A DNA stretch of 38,307 nucleotides from Methylobacter sp. (GTDB lineage Bacteria > Pseudomonadota > Gammaproteobacteria > Methylococcales > Methylomonadaceae): assembly GCA_024636505.1 (NCBI GenBank), contig JAGXGY010000020.1:1-38307 (forward strand), written 5' to 3'. The position numbers and the translations under genes were made by a program. This document shows positions 7,357-15,399 of the stretch, piece after piece (within the stretch, counting starts at the first letter, position 1; the number at the start of each line of letters is the position of its first letter). The notes under the pieces were generated by a model. The model made no database searches, was not told where the DNA came from, and saw only the letters and a list, made by a program, of their open reading frames with translations.

Positions 7357-8139
7357 ATGTTAAAAAAAATATTTCCAGCTCTGCTAACCGCATGTCTGTT
7401 AAGCGCCTGCGTTACAAGCCCTACAGGTAGAAGCCAACTTGTTTTCATGCCTGCTACCCAAATTGATCAAATGGGCTTGCAGGCTTTTGATAACCTGAAA
7501 CAACAAAAACCCGTCAGCACTAACAGTCAATATAACCGGATTGTCAGCTGTATTGCCGGAGCCATTACCCGGGAAACCGGCGGCAACTGGGAAGTCGTAG
7601 TCTTTGAAGATACCTCGCCGAATGCTTTTGCCTTGCCCGGCAATAAAATCGGCATACATACCGGAATGCTGACACTGATCGACAATCAGGATCAATTAGC
7701 TGCAGTGACTGCCCATGAAATCGGCCACGTCCTCGCCAAACACAGCAATGAGCGTGCCTCACAGGAAATGGCAGTCAGTTCCGGCATGGGCATCATTCAG
7801 GCGATCAGCGCACCGCAAACCGCCCTCGGGCAAACGGCGCTAGGTATACTGGGAGTCGGCGCGCAATACGGCATACTGATGCCTTACAGCCGCGTCCATG
7901 AAAGCGAAGCCGACATGATCGGCGTGGATTTAATGGCAAAAGCCGGCTTTGATCCAAGACAAAGCATCGCCTTGTGGCAAAAAATGGAACAGGCCTCGCA
8001 AGGTCGGCAACCGATAGAATTCATGTCGACTCACCCTTCCCATGCCACCCGCATTCAAGACTTGGAAAAGCACATGCCGCAAGCTATGAGACTATTCCAG
8101 CAAGCTCAAGCACAGGGTAAACAACCGCGTTGTAACTAA
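7357..8139 (+). CDS. loiP: M48-family metalloprotease lipoprotein, LoiP-like
   Basis: A 260-residue lipoprotein: signal MLKKIFPALLTACLLSAC with lipidated Cys18, then TSPTGRSQLVF, a start shared by small M48 lipoproteins such as E. coli LoiP (YggG). The zinc motif HEIGH is at 120-124 and the third ligand is in HESEAD near residue 184. LoiP-type enzymes act at the outer membrane, degrading or maturing envelope proteins. Length is close to E. coli LoiP (about 250). No Shine-Dalgarno sequence precedes the ATG; a hairpin fills that space. dapC follows after 3 bases, which could mean read-through transcription rather than shared function. The M48 lipoprotein class is firm; the exact orthologue is less so. 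Confidence 0.82.
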   Translation: MLKKIFPALLTACLLSACVTSPTGRSQLVFMPATQIDQMGLQAFDNLKQQKPVSTNSQYNRIVSCIAGAITRETGGNWEVVVFEDTSPNAFALPGNKIGIHTGMLTLIDNQDQLAAVTAHEIGHVLAKHSNERASQEMAVSSGMGIIQAISAPQTALGQTALGILGVGAQYGILMPYSRVHESEADMIGVDLMAKAGFDPRQSIALWQKMEQASQGRQPIEFMSTHPSHATRIQDLEKHMPQAMRLFQQAQAQGKQPRCN

Positions 8140-8142
8140 TCG

Positions 8143-9342
8143 ATGACTCCAAATTTAAAACATTTACATCCCTACCCGTTCGAGAAGTTGGCGCAACTTA
8201 AACAAGGCATTGTTCCGCCCATAGACAAGCCGCCTATCGCCCTGTCTATGGGCGAGCCGACTCATGCCACCCCGCATTTAATTCAGGAAGCACTGTTAAC
8301 CCATTTGCATGGCTTGGCTAACTATCCGACCACTAAAGGTTTGCCTGAACTCCGGCAGACGATTGCCGAATGGATCAGCCGACGTTTTCAGATTCCGGCT
8401 GAGGCGGTCAATCCTGAAACCCAGGTTTTGCCGGTCAACGGCACCCGCGAAGCCTTATTTTCCTTTGCCCAGTGTCTTATTGATTCAACGGGTTCTGCGC
8501 CAGCCGTGATCATGCCGAATCCGTTTTACCAGATTTATGAAGGCGCGGCTCTGCTGGCAGGGGCTGAGCCCTATTTTCTGAATACGCCGGAAGACTCCGA
8601 TTATTTACCGGATTTCGATGCGGTGCCGGATGACATATGGCAACGCTGCCAATTGATTTATATCTGTTCGCCCGGCAACCCGACCGGCTCAGTGATCGAT
8701 CAGGTCGGCCATGAAAAGCTGCTGAAACTGGCGGAAAAACACGATTTTGTGATTGCCTCCGACGAGTGCTACACCGAAATCTATGACGACGAAAGCAATC
8801 CGCCGCCGGGTTTATTGCAAACCGCCTATAACATGGGCAACACCGCATTCAAACGTTGCGTTATTTTCCACAGCCTATCCAAGCGTTCCAACGCGCCGGG
8901 TTTACGCTCGGGCTTTGTTGCCGGCGATGCCGAGCTATTGAAACCCTATTTTCAATACCGGACTTATCACGGCTGCGCGATGCCCTTGCCTACCCAACAT
9001 GCCAGCATTCAGGCCTGGCAGGATGAGCGTCACGTCATCGAAAACCGTCGCTTGTATCGTGAAAAATTCGCGGCCTTCATCGATATTCTTAATGAAGTTT
9101 GCATCGTCACCCAGCCACCGGCCAGTTTTTATATCTGGTTGAAAACGCCGATTGCCGATACCGAATTCGCCAAGCAGCTGTTTGCCCAACAAAACATCAC
9201 CGTGCTGCCCGGCAGTTATTTATCCCGTGATTTCGACGGCATCAACCCCGGCCTTAACCACGTCAGAATTGCCCTGGTTGCGCCCTTGGATGATTGTATA
9301 GACGCCGCCCATCGCATCAAAAATTTCCTTAACTCTTTATAA
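8143..9342 (+). CDS. dapC: N-succinyldiaminopimelate aminotransferase
   Basis: A 399-residue fold-type I PLP aminotransferase of the DapC branch, converting N-succinyl-2-amino-6-oxopimelate to N-succinyl-LL-diaminopimelate with glutamate as donor. Visible features are [11 protein letters not shown] near residue 35, [10 protein letters not shown], the cofactor segment [19 protein letters not shown], and [15 protein letters not shown] with the PLP Lys247. The head-to-tail order with dapD (8 bases) and the nearby dapE make the lysine/peptidoglycan role secure. A generic class I aminotransferase is the alternative on sequence alone. Confidence 0.93.
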   Translation: MTPNLKHLHPYPFEKLAQLKQGIVPPIDKPPIALSMGEPTHATPHLIQEALLTHLHGLANYPTTKGLPELRQTIAEWISRRFQIPAEAVNPETQVLPVNGTREALFSFAQCLIDSTGSAPAVIMPNPFYQIYEGAALLAGAEPYFLNTPEDSDYLPDFDAVPDDIWQRCQLIYICSPGNPTGSVIDQVGHEKLLKLAEKHDFVIASDECYTEIYDDESNPPPGLLQTAYNMGNTAFKRCVIFHSLSKRSNAPGLRSGFVAGDAELLKPYFQYRTYHGCAMPLPTQHASIQAWQDERHVIENRRLYREKFAAFIDILNEVCIVTQPPASFYIWLKTPIADTEFAKQLFAQQNITVLPGSYLSRDFDGINPGLNHVRIALVAPLDDCIDAAHRIKNFLNSL

Positions 9343-9350
9343 AAGAAACC

Positions 9351-10169
9351 ATGTCACAACTAGAAAATATCATTAACGAAGCCTTTGAAATCCGTGCCGA
9401 CATTTCCCCTGCCAACGTATCCGCTGAAGTGCGTGCAGCCGTTGAAGAAGCGATCAGCTTACTGGATAGCGGCAACGCCCGTGTTGCCGAAAAAACCAGC
9501 GGCGAGTGGGTCGTCAACCAATGGCTGAAAAAAGCGGTATTGTTGTCATTCAGAATCAACGAAAACCGTGTGATCGAAGGTGGCAACAGCCGTTATTACG
9601 ACAAGGTTGAAGCCAAATTCAGCACTTACTCACCCGACGACTTTGCAAAATCCGGCGTGCGCGTCGTGCCTAATGCCATCGTCCGTCACGGCGCTTACAT
9701 TGCACCGGGCGCCGTGTTAATGCCTTCGTTCGTTAACATCGGGGGCTATGTCGATTCCGGCACAATGGTTGACACCTGGGCCAGCGTCGGCTCTTGTGCG
9801 CAAATCGGCAAGAACGTGCATCTTTCCGGCGGCGTCGGTATCGGCGGCGTTTTGGAGCCCTTGCAAGCAGGTCCAACGATCATTGAAGATAACTGCTTTA
9901 TCGGCGCACGCTCGGAAATCGTCGAAGGCGTTGTCGTTGAACAAGGCTCGGTTATTTCAATGGGCGTTTATATCGGTCAAAGCACCAAAATCTTCAACCG
10001 CATGACCGGCGAAGTCAGCTATGGCCGCGTACCGGCAGGTTCAGTTGTGGTGCCGGGCAACTTGCCATCTGCTGACGGTAGCTACAGCTTGTATTGCGCG
10101 GTGATCATCAAACAGGTTGATGAAAAAACCCGCAGCAAAACCGGTATTAACGAGTTGTTGAGGGATTAA
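9351..10169 (+). CDS. dapD: Tetrahydrodipicolinate N-succinyltransferase
   Basis: A 272-residue DapD, which transfers succinyl from succinyl-CoA to tetrahydrodipicolinate in lysine and meso-diaminopimelate synthesis. The N-terminal helical domain ([20 protein letters not shown]) is followed by a left-handed beta-helix of hexapeptide repeats, seen as [20 protein letters not shown] and [11 protein letters not shown], and the C-terminal strand VVVPGNLPS. The length equals that of E. coli DapD (274). A hairpin follows the stop codon closely. Confidence 0.97.
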   Translation: MSQLENIINEAFEIRADISPANVSAEVRAAVEEAISLLDSGNARVAEKTSGEWVVNQWLKKAVLLSFRINENRVIEGGNSRYYDKVEAKFSTYSPDDFAKSGVRVVPNAIVRHGAYIAPGAVLMPSFVNIGGYVDSGTMVDTWASVGSCAQIGKNVHLSGGVGIGGVLEPLQAGPTIIEDNCFIGARSEIVEGVVVEQGSVISMGVYIGQSTKIFNRMTGEVSYGRVPAGSVVVPGNLPSADGSYSLYCAVIIKQVDEKTRSKTGINELLRD

Positions 10170-10176
10170 TCGTGTG

Positions 10177-10205
10177 GGGTGCATAAGCCTTTGCGTTATG
10201 CACCC
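10177..10205 (+). terminator. Hairpin after dapD
   Basis: GGGTGCATAA (10177-10186) and TTATGCACCC (10196-10205) form a perfect 10-bp stem with a 9-base loop. It begins 7 bases after the dapD stop. There is no uridine tract, so it is a weak terminator or a message-stabilising hairpin. Confidence 0.5.
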
Positions 10206-10282
10206 TTGATCTATTCATCTCGCGGATGACTCAAACATTCCTTCCGTCATCACAACCGACACAAGCCAATCACTACCAAACC

Positions 10283-10753
10283 ATGATAAACAACGACGTA
10301 TTACGCCGGGTACGCTACGCTTTAGAGCTTAAAGATCAAACCATGATCGATATTTTTGCCTTAAGCGACGTAGAAATGACTCGAGATGAGTTACTGCCGC
10401 TGCTCAAAAAAGATAATGAAGCCGACTATGTCGAGCTTGACAACAAGCTACTGGGAAAATTTCTAGACGGCTTGATTATCTATAAAAGAGGCAAGCAGGA
10501 AAATCAACCCGAACAGATCAAAAATCCGGAGCCGTTAACCAATAACACTATACTCAAAAAACTGAGAATCGCGCTGGAATTTAAAGAAGAAGACATGCTC
10601 AGCACTTTAAAACTGGCCGACTTCGAATTATCCAAAGGCGAACTCAGCTCTTTTTTCAGACAAAAAAGCCATAAACATTACCGGGAATGCGGCGACCAGA
10701 TTCTGAGAAACTTTTTACAAGGCCTTACTCTTCGTTTTAGAGAGCAGGACTAA
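10283..10753 (+). CDS. DUF1456 family protein, YehS-like
   Basis: A 156-residue soluble protein built of two similar halves: NNDVLRRVRYALELKDQTM near the start and NNTILKKLRIALEFKEEDM near residue 90, each ending in a conserved GLIIYKRG or GLTLRFRE segment. This is the DUF1456/YehS architecture and the same length as E. coli YehS. Function is unknown in the family. The ATG at 10283 gives the family N-terminus; an in-frame ATG at 10226 would add 19 unrelated residues. No strong ribosome binding site precedes either. It sits between dapD and dapE with no obvious link to lysine synthesis. Confidence 0.85.
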   Translation: MINNDVLRRVRYALELKDQTMIDIFALSDVEMTRDELLPLLKKDNEADYVELDNKLLGKFLDGLIIYKRGKQENQPEQIKNPEPLTNNTILKKLRIALEFKEEDMLSTLKLADFELSKGELSSFFRQKSHKHYRECGDQILRNFLQGLTLRFREQD

Positions 10754-10866
10754 TCCCCAAAAATCGTTAAAACCTGTGAAAACTGTTGGTGCTAAGCACG
10801 TCTAAGCATGAGCGGATTCCACATAATGTGCAGACTGACTCCAATAACCTAACCAAGGCCAATACC

Positions 10867-11109
10867 ATGAGCGACAACATATCCAACAATGCCATCATTT
10901 ACGCGACGCTGGCTTTAAACAGCGAAGTCGCCCTGCAACACGAATATCTGGACTCCACGGATGTTCCCGATGATGAGCGCGAAAACGAAGAAGAAATTCT
11001 GGCCGATCTGGAACAAGCCTTTATGGAATTTGTCGATCTTTATAAAATCCGCTGCAAATCCGACAAACAATTGCCCAGCATAGACGAATTGCTGAACAGT
11101 CAATTGTAA
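10867..11109 (+). CDS. Small acidic protein of unknown function
   Basis: An 80-residue protein not assigned to any family. It is strongly acidic: residues 30-50 hold EYLDSTDVPDDERENEEEI, and the C-terminal half is predicted helical with a basic patch DLYKIRCKSDK. There is no signal peptide or membrane segment and only one Cys. The ATG at 10867 is preceded by AAGG at 11 bases; a longer version from 10786 lacks support. It ends 5 bases before the yffB gene, so the two are probably cotranscribed and coupled. The coding look comes from the closely packed neighbours and coherent composition. Confidence 0.6.
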   Translation: MSDNISNNAIIYATLALNSEVALQHEYLDSTDVPDDERENEEEILADLEQAFMEFVDLYKIRCKSDKQLPSIDELLNSQL

Positions 11110-11114
11110 AAATC

Positions 11115-11498
11115 ATGCACACGCTTTACGGCATCAAAAACTGCGACACCGTCAAAAAAGCGCGTAACTGGCTGGACCAACACGGCATAGCCTATCGATT
11201 CCACGATTTTCGGACCGATGGCTTAACGCCGGAGTTGCTACAGTATTTTACCGAGCATTTGGACTGGAAAAAACTGCTTAACCGCAGCAGCACCAGCTGG
11301 CGCCAACTCAGTAGCGAACAGCAAAGCGATCTGACTTTAGAAAAAGCCATGCACCTGATGCTGACCACTCCCACCCTGATTAAGCGCCCGATTTTAGAGT
11401 TCGGCGACCAGTTAATCCTTGGTTTCGCCAAGGATGGTGGGTATGCCGCAAACTTTGCAGGGGCGAATTCATTCGCCGTGGGCGACTACCAAAAGTAG
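11115..11498 (+). CDS. yffB: Spx/ArsC-family thioredoxin-fold protein, YffB-like, with repeat-derived tail
   Basis: A 127-residue protein of the ArsC/Spx fold. It opens with LYGIKNCDTVKKARNWL and continues FHDFRTDGL, which aligns closely with E. coli YffB. The NCDT motif carries the single conserved Cys10; TLIKRPIL holds the conserved RP near residue 92. Family members are glutathione-linked reductase-like proteins of unclear substrate. In enterobacteria the gene also lies directly before dapE, as here. The normal C-terminus would end shortly after LGFAKD; the last 15 or so residues are encoded by an intergenic palindromic repeat that begins at about 11457. The core fold is likely complete, so activity may be kept. 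Confidence 0.87.
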   Translation: MHTLYGIKNCDTVKKARNWLDQHGIAYRFHDFRTDGLTPELLQYFTEHLDWKKLLNRSSTSWRQLSSEQQSDLTLEKAMHLMLTTPTLIKRPILEFGDQLILGFAKDGGYAANFAGANSFAVGDYQK

Positions 11499-11526
11499 GC
11501 GCTTTTAGGCGAAGTCGCCCCTACAA
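11457..11526. repeat. Palindromic repeat element overlapping the yffB 3' end
   Basis: About 70 bp bounded by the imperfect inverted pair TGCAGGGGCGAATTC (11457-11471) and GAAGTCGCCCCTACA (about 11510-11524). A second dyad inside is ATTCGCC/GGCGA. This is the look of a REP/MITE-like GGGGCGA unit common between genes in many proteobacteria. It supplies the yffB stop codon. Confidence 0.65.
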
Positions 11527-11583
11527 CTTGCTGTATACTGCAAACTGGCCGATAAAAGCCGATAACCATTCAACCGAATAACT

Positions 11584-12711
11584 ATGAGTCACACCCTAGA
11601 ACTGCTTAAAGACCTGATTAGCCGCGAGTCGGTCACCCCAAAAGACGCGGGTTGCCAGGATGTGCTGGCGGCACGATTAACAAAACTGGATTTCAAAGAA
11701 GAGCGCCTGGACTTTGCCGATACCCAAAACATCTGGCTGAGACGCGGCGATGCCAAACCGTTGTTTACCTTTCTCGGCCACACCGATGTGGTGCCTACCG
11801 GCCCATTGGATGCCTGGGTTTCACCGCCTTTTGAGCCGACGATTCGTGACGGCAAACTCTATGGGCGCGGCGCTGCCGATATGAAAGGCGGCATCGCCTG
11901 CTTTATCACTGCCGTCGAACGCTTCATTGCTCGGCATCCGGACCATCAGGGCTCTATCGCGGTGATGATGACCAGCGACGAAGAAGGCATCGCCACCAAC
12001 GGCGTGGTTAAAGTCGTCGAAGTGCTGGAACAGCGCAACGAAAAAATAGACTGGTGTCTGGTCGGCGAACCGTCCAGCGACAAAAAAATCGGCGACGTGG
12101 TTCGCGTCGGTCGGCGCGGTTCTTTATGCGCCAAGCTGACCATTGCGGGCATCCAAGGCCACGTCGCCTATCCTGAACTTGCCGATAATCCGATACACAC
12201 TTTTGCCCCGGCGTTAAAAGACCTCATTGATGAAGTTTGGGATCACGGCAATGCGTTTTTCCCGCCGACCAGCTTGCAGGTTTCCAATATCAATTCTGGA
12301 ACCGGTGCGGAAAACATCATCCCCGGCAGCGTGGCCGTTCAGTTCAACCTGCGTTTTTGCACCGAACTGGACGAGGAAACCATCAAGCAACGCACCCGTG
12401 CGCTGCTGGACAAATACGATTTCAAATACGAATTGGAATGGCGCTTGTCCGGCAATCCATTCCTGACCCAATCGGGCGCATTAATCGATGCCGCCCACGC
12501 CGCTATCAAAACCGTGACCGGCTTTGAAACCCTTGATGACACCGGCGGCGGCACCTCCGACGGACGCTTTATCGCCCCGACCGGCGCACAGGTTATCGAG
12601 CTCGGCCCGTTGAATGAAAGCATCCATAAAGTCAATGAACACGTTGACGTCGAAGACCTGGAGATTTTGTCCCGTATTTATGAACAGATATTGGTTAATT
12701 TGCTGGTTTAA
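11584..12711 (+). CDS. dapE: Succinyl-diaminopimelate desuccinylase
   Basis: A 375-residue M20-family dinuclear zinc hydrolase that releases succinate from N-succinyl-LL-diaminopimelate. Metal and catalytic residues are in FLGHTDVVPTG (His66, Asp68), GRGAADMKGG (Asp99) and TSDEEG (Glu133/134), with GGGTSDGRF and LGPLNESIHKVNEHV near the C-terminus. Length equals that of E. coli DapE (375). It completes the dapC-dapD-dapE set in one strand direction. A 73-base gap containing the end of a palindromic repeat separates it from yffB, so it may have its own promoter. A hairpin follows 40 bases downstream. Confidence 0.97.
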   Translation: MSHTLELLKDLISRESVTPKDAGCQDVLAARLTKLDFKEERLDFADTQNIWLRRGDAKPLFTFLGHTDVVPTGPLDAWVSPPFEPTIRDGKLYGRGAADMKGGIACFITAVERFIARHPDHQGSIAVMMTSDEEGIATNGVVKVVEVLEQRNEKIDWCLVGEPSSDKKIGDVVRVGRRGSLCAKLTIAGIQGHVAYPELADNPIHTFAPALKDLIDEVWDHGNAFFPPTSLQVSNINSGTGAENIIPGSVAVQFNLRFCTELDEETIKQRTRALLDKYDFKYELEWRLSGNPFLTQSGALIDAAHAAIKTVTGFETLDDTGGGTSDGRFIAPTGAQVIELGPLNESIHKVNEHVDVEDLEILSRIYEQILVNLLV

Positions 12712-12750
12712 ATTGACCTAAGATCACTCAGCCAATCAGTTGCAATCTTG

Positions 12751-12780
12751 TGCCGGACAACCGTTTTTTGTTGTCCGGCA
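12751..12780 (+). terminator. Hairpin terminator candidate after dapE
   Basis: TGCCGGACAAC (12751-12761) pairs perfectly with GTTGTCCGGCA (12770-12780) around cgtttttt. The stem is strong but the T-run is in the loop, not after the stem, so termination efficiency is uncertain. Confidence 0.5.
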
Positions 12781-12811
12781 TTCATGGTTTCAGCAGTGCA
12801 GGCGCCCTGCT

Positions 12812-12830
12812 GTGCAAGCAAAGCTTGCAC
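12812..12830. repeat. Small palindrome in the dapE downstream region
   Basis: GTGCAAGC (12812-12819) and GCTTGCAC (12823-12830) with loop aaa, preceded at 12795-12811 by a further GC-rich dyad (CAGGCGCCCTG). It is part of a cluster of palindromes between dapE and the next gene; the rest of 12831-12969 shows nothing recognisable. Confidence 0.5.
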
Positions 12831-12969
12831 TCCTCCCATTTTATTCACCGTCAGTTAGCAGTTATCCGGCACCGGAATAACTGCGGCAATCGCAGACAAA
12901 TAGCCGGTTTAATATAGAGCTAGGCAATGCCATACTGGATTTTTTAGATTTAAGGGATTGTTGTTTTAT

Positions 12970-13659
12970 ATGGCCAATTTTAACACCCATTTATTGGTTG
13001 CTTCGGCTGCCAGCATCGGCGCTGCTCTAGTCGCCGCTAATGTCCGCTTGATTACTACCGCCGATATGCCCTGGCTGATTTTTCTGGGCATAGTAGGCGG
13101 ACTATTGCCTGATATTGATGCGAGCAACTCAAGGCCGGTAAGACTATTGTTTAACATATTAGCGTTAATGGGCGCAGCTGCGGCGCTGCATACGTTAAAA
13201 GACAGTTATGCGCCACACCTGTTATTACTGATTGCAACAGCTACTTATCTGTTTATTCGTTATGGAATGCTGAGCATATTTAACAGCCTTACCGTTCATC
13301 GGGGGGTATTCCACTCACTATTGGCAGCCTTGTTTTTTGGTTTATTAATGACCTGTATTAGCTATCACTTTCTGCATTGGAATGCTGCACATGCGTGGTT
13401 GAACGGTATATTCATTGCGTTGGGATTTATCGTTCATTTACTGCTGGATGAACTCTATAGCACTAATTTATCGAACTTAAAAATGAAAAAGTCTTTTGGT
13501 ACTGCGTTAAAACTATTCAGTTATAACAATATGACGGCCTCGGCATTAATGACCGTTTGTACAACAATACTGTACTCGATGGCACCATCACCGATGACAT
13601 TGATTAAAATATGGACAGGCGCTCAATGGAACAATTATTTAGAGCCGATCATGTTTTAA
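12970..13659 (+). CDS. YdjM-like membrane-bound metal-dependent hydrolase (DUF457)
   Basis: A 229-residue polytopic inner-membrane protein beginning MANFNTHLLVASAASIGAAL. The DUF457/YdjM hallmarks are present: an early His (NTHLLVA), GLLPDIDASNS with acidic residues near 52-58, LTVHRGVFHSL with two His near 112-117, and VHLLLDELYS with His and Asp. About six hydrophobic spans alternate with these polar motifs, which face one side in the family and suggest a membrane metal hydrolase of unknown substrate. The ATG at 12970 follows AAGGGA by 12 bases; an in-frame TTG at 12958 is less likely. It is convergent with the DUF2784 gene. Confidence 0.8.
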   Translation: MANFNTHLLVASAASIGAALVAANVRLITTADMPWLIFLGIVGGLLPDIDASNSRPVRLLFNILALMGAAAALHTLKDSYAPHLLLLIATATYLFIRYGMLSIFNSLTVHRGVFHSLLAALFFGLLMTCISYHFLHWNAAHAWLNGIFIALGFIVHLLLDELYSTNLSNLKMKKSFGTALKLFSYNNMTASALMTVCTTILYSMAPSPMTLIKIWTGAQWNNYLEPIMF

Positions 13660-13686
13660 CACGGCAGCGCGGCTATCATCCTAATG

Positions 13687-14079
13687 TTACCTGGCTCTTC
13701 GGCTGCTTATTGATCGGGAAATCCGCCATCGATAAACAAGCGCCCCGTATACCACAACATTGATCAGTACCACCAAGCCCGCCAGCCATAACTGAATATC
13801 TCGGGTGAGTCCAAGAGGATAAATGACGGGTAGAAGATAATGCTCAATAAAGCTATCCGAGTAACCGGAATCCCCGGCAATTCGGCGAAGTTTAACTTCA
13901 ATCAACGTCAGCGGACACACACCGCCGTTCAGTTCAATAAATGTCCCCCAGCAGGCAGCCGCTATATGAATCCACACAATCCGGAAATAGCGTGATACCA
14001 GCAAACCGCCAAAAATGACGAAGCCGATAAACAGGAAATGGAGAATAAGAACGAAGTCTGCTAAAAGTCGATAAATCAT
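13687..14079 (-). CDS. DUF2784 membrane protein
   Basis: A 130-residue protein with three or four hydrophobic spans, opening LLADFVLILHFLFIGFVIFG. The motif ELNGGVCPLTLIEVKLR after the second span, together with IEHYLLPVIYP, is characteristic of DUF2784 proteins, whose function is unknown. The C-terminus is basic (RWRISRSISSRR), fitting a cytoplasmic tail. It is convergent with the YdjM-like gene, 27 bases apart, and lies downstream of the M41-like gene on the same strand after 127 bases in which nothing else was recognised. Confidence 0.82.
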   Translation of the reverse strand: MIYRLLADFVLILHFLFIGFVIFGGLLVSRYFRIVWIHIAAACWGTFIELNGGVCPLTLIEVKLRRIAGDSGYSDSFIEHYLLPVIYPLGLTRDIQLWLAGLVVLINVVVYGALVYRWRISRSISSRRAR

Positions 14080-14206
14080 GGCCTGTTAAGTTACATGATG
14101 CAAAGTTGATATTTTTCATTATACGGCACCCCCACCCTTGAATCACACTGCCGGTAGCTTGAAGACTCACCTGAAACCAAATTCAAAAAACTACAGGATA
14201 CGCTGC

Positions 14207-14920
14207 TCAGCTGACAAGACTCATTGCCTGTATCGCTTGATTTTTCTGACGCGTCCCGCTTTCATCCATCACCGTAATCGACTCCTCGCAGCTGATAATG
14301 TTTTCTTTGTTTTTGAGGATATAATCCGCCAGACACTGAATAGCCCGCCAATGAATCGGTGAGTTTATAAATTGAAAGGCTTTATCGAACAGTTCAACCA
14401 GCTTCTCTTGTTGCCGGCTTTTAGTCGCAATAAAAGTATCCATATACTCATAAACCTGTTCAAGATCGGATCTGCCGCCGTAATAATGCAAGGCATTGAT
14501 ATTCACCAGTTGAGCAGAAAACTGTTCATCATCACGAAGAGCGACATGCTTTGCTTCTGCTAAAGGCCCGACCAATAAATTAATCATATCCGCTTCAAAA
14601 GCGGTCTGATAGGCATCCTGTTCAGCGACTGAAAAATAATGAGTACTTTCAATTAACGCAACCGACAGACTATGAATAAGACGACCGCCCTCTACAACTG
14701 CGTCAAAGTGATCATAGCTTAGTCGGCAGGTGTCCAAAGAGCTGGCTTTTTGGTGAGGCGAGTCCTGAATAATAATCTGAAAATAGACGAGAGGCAGCTG
14801 TTTTTGTTTATTGTAAAGATAAATGGCGGCCGCATGACCCGCCTCATGAAAAGCGATTTGCCTGAACAAATCTTGATCATTAATGATATAGGATGTATCA
14901 GTTTGGTGATTCCGTTTCAT
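14207..14920 (-). CDS. Stand-alone FtsH-type (M41-like) zinc peptidase domain protein
   Basis: A 237-residue soluble protein. QIAFHEAGHAAAIYL gives the zinc motif His25-Glu26-x-x-His29 in the M41 form HEAGH. INLLVGPLAEAKHV (113-126) resembles the FtsH GGRAAE helix, and YYGGRSDLEQVYEYM (146-160) resembles the FtsH segment GA.xDL..AT whose Asp is the third ligand, here Asp152. There are no membrane spans and no AAA ATPase domain, so an energy-independent protease or a zinc protein is expected. The C-terminal 70 residues are not recognised. GGTGGA lies 3 bases before the ATG. A terminator-like hairpin sits in its leader. The M41 resemblance is from motif inspection only. Confidence 0.65.
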   Translation of the reverse strand: MKRNHQTDTSYIINDQDLFRQIAFHEAGHAAAIYLYNKQKQLPLVYFQIIIQDSPHQKASSLDTCRLSYDHFDAVVEGGRLIHSLSVALIESTHYFSVAEQDAYQTAFEADMINLLVGPLAEAKHVALRDDEQFSAQLVNINALHYYGGRSDLEQVYEYMDTFIATKSRQQEKLVELFDKAFQFINSPIHWRAIQCLADYILKNKENIISCEESITVMDESGTRQKNQAIQAMSLVS

Positions 14921-14937
14921 GATTCCACCCGCAGGCT

Positions 14938-14970
14938 AAAAAGAATGCGGTCAGGGCTGCCGACCGCATT
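14938..14970 (-). terminator. Intrinsic-terminator-like hairpin in the leader of the M41-like gene
   Basis: On the minus strand AATGCGGTC (14970-14962) pairs with GACCGCATT (14952-14944) around a 9-base loop and is followed by CTTTTT (14943-14938). It ends 17 bases before the ATG at 14920, so transcripts from upstream may be attenuated here or end as a short RNA. Confidence 0.55.
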
Positions 14971-15399
14971 TAAAAGGAAGGATAGTCAACTCTAATTCCC
15001 TTAAACAAGAGGGATAATACAAGAGTTGCAAACCAGTCTAATGACTAAAGCCATCCTTGAAAATGCGACCGATTGCCGCGCGACAATAAGCCGCGCAACA
15101 TGGCACGGTAACTGCTATATATCTTAGTTTGCGTAATAGAAAACGCTTTCAAACCGCATCGTTGCCGGGTTTGAAATAAACCATTCCCCTCGTGACCGGG
15201 GCATTTCACATGGTAATATAAGGCATATAACCCATAAACAGGTTGAATCGACCGACGTCGACAAAGCCATGGTTAACCGCCCGGCATCATTAACGGCGAA
15301 AACCACCTTAAATAACTGTCAGACAGCCGTCACAATCAAAACGTATAATACCGAAAACCAACCGACCCCTCTGTAACCAAGCCAAGGATGTAATCCACC
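14971..15399. other. Divergent intergenic region upstream of xfp
   Basis: About 430 bases without a convincing protein gene. The xfp promoter lies at its right end. Toward the left, the minus strand holds a 17-codon frame starting ATGGCTTTAGTC at about 15053 and an ATCCCT/AGGGAAT hairpin upstream of the terminator at 14938-14970, which could be a leader peptide or a small RNA. In the centre a CCCC/GGGG dyad lies near 15185-15205. No tRNA or known riboswitch was recognised. Confidence 0.5.
15320..15349 (+). promoter_or_regulatory. Candidate sigma70 promoter of xfp-ackA
   Basis: CAGACA (15320-15325) and a perfect TATAAT (15344-15349) are 18 bases apart. Transcription would begin near 15356, giving a leader of about 44 bases that includes AAGGA 11 bases before the xfp ATG. 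Confidence 0.5.
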
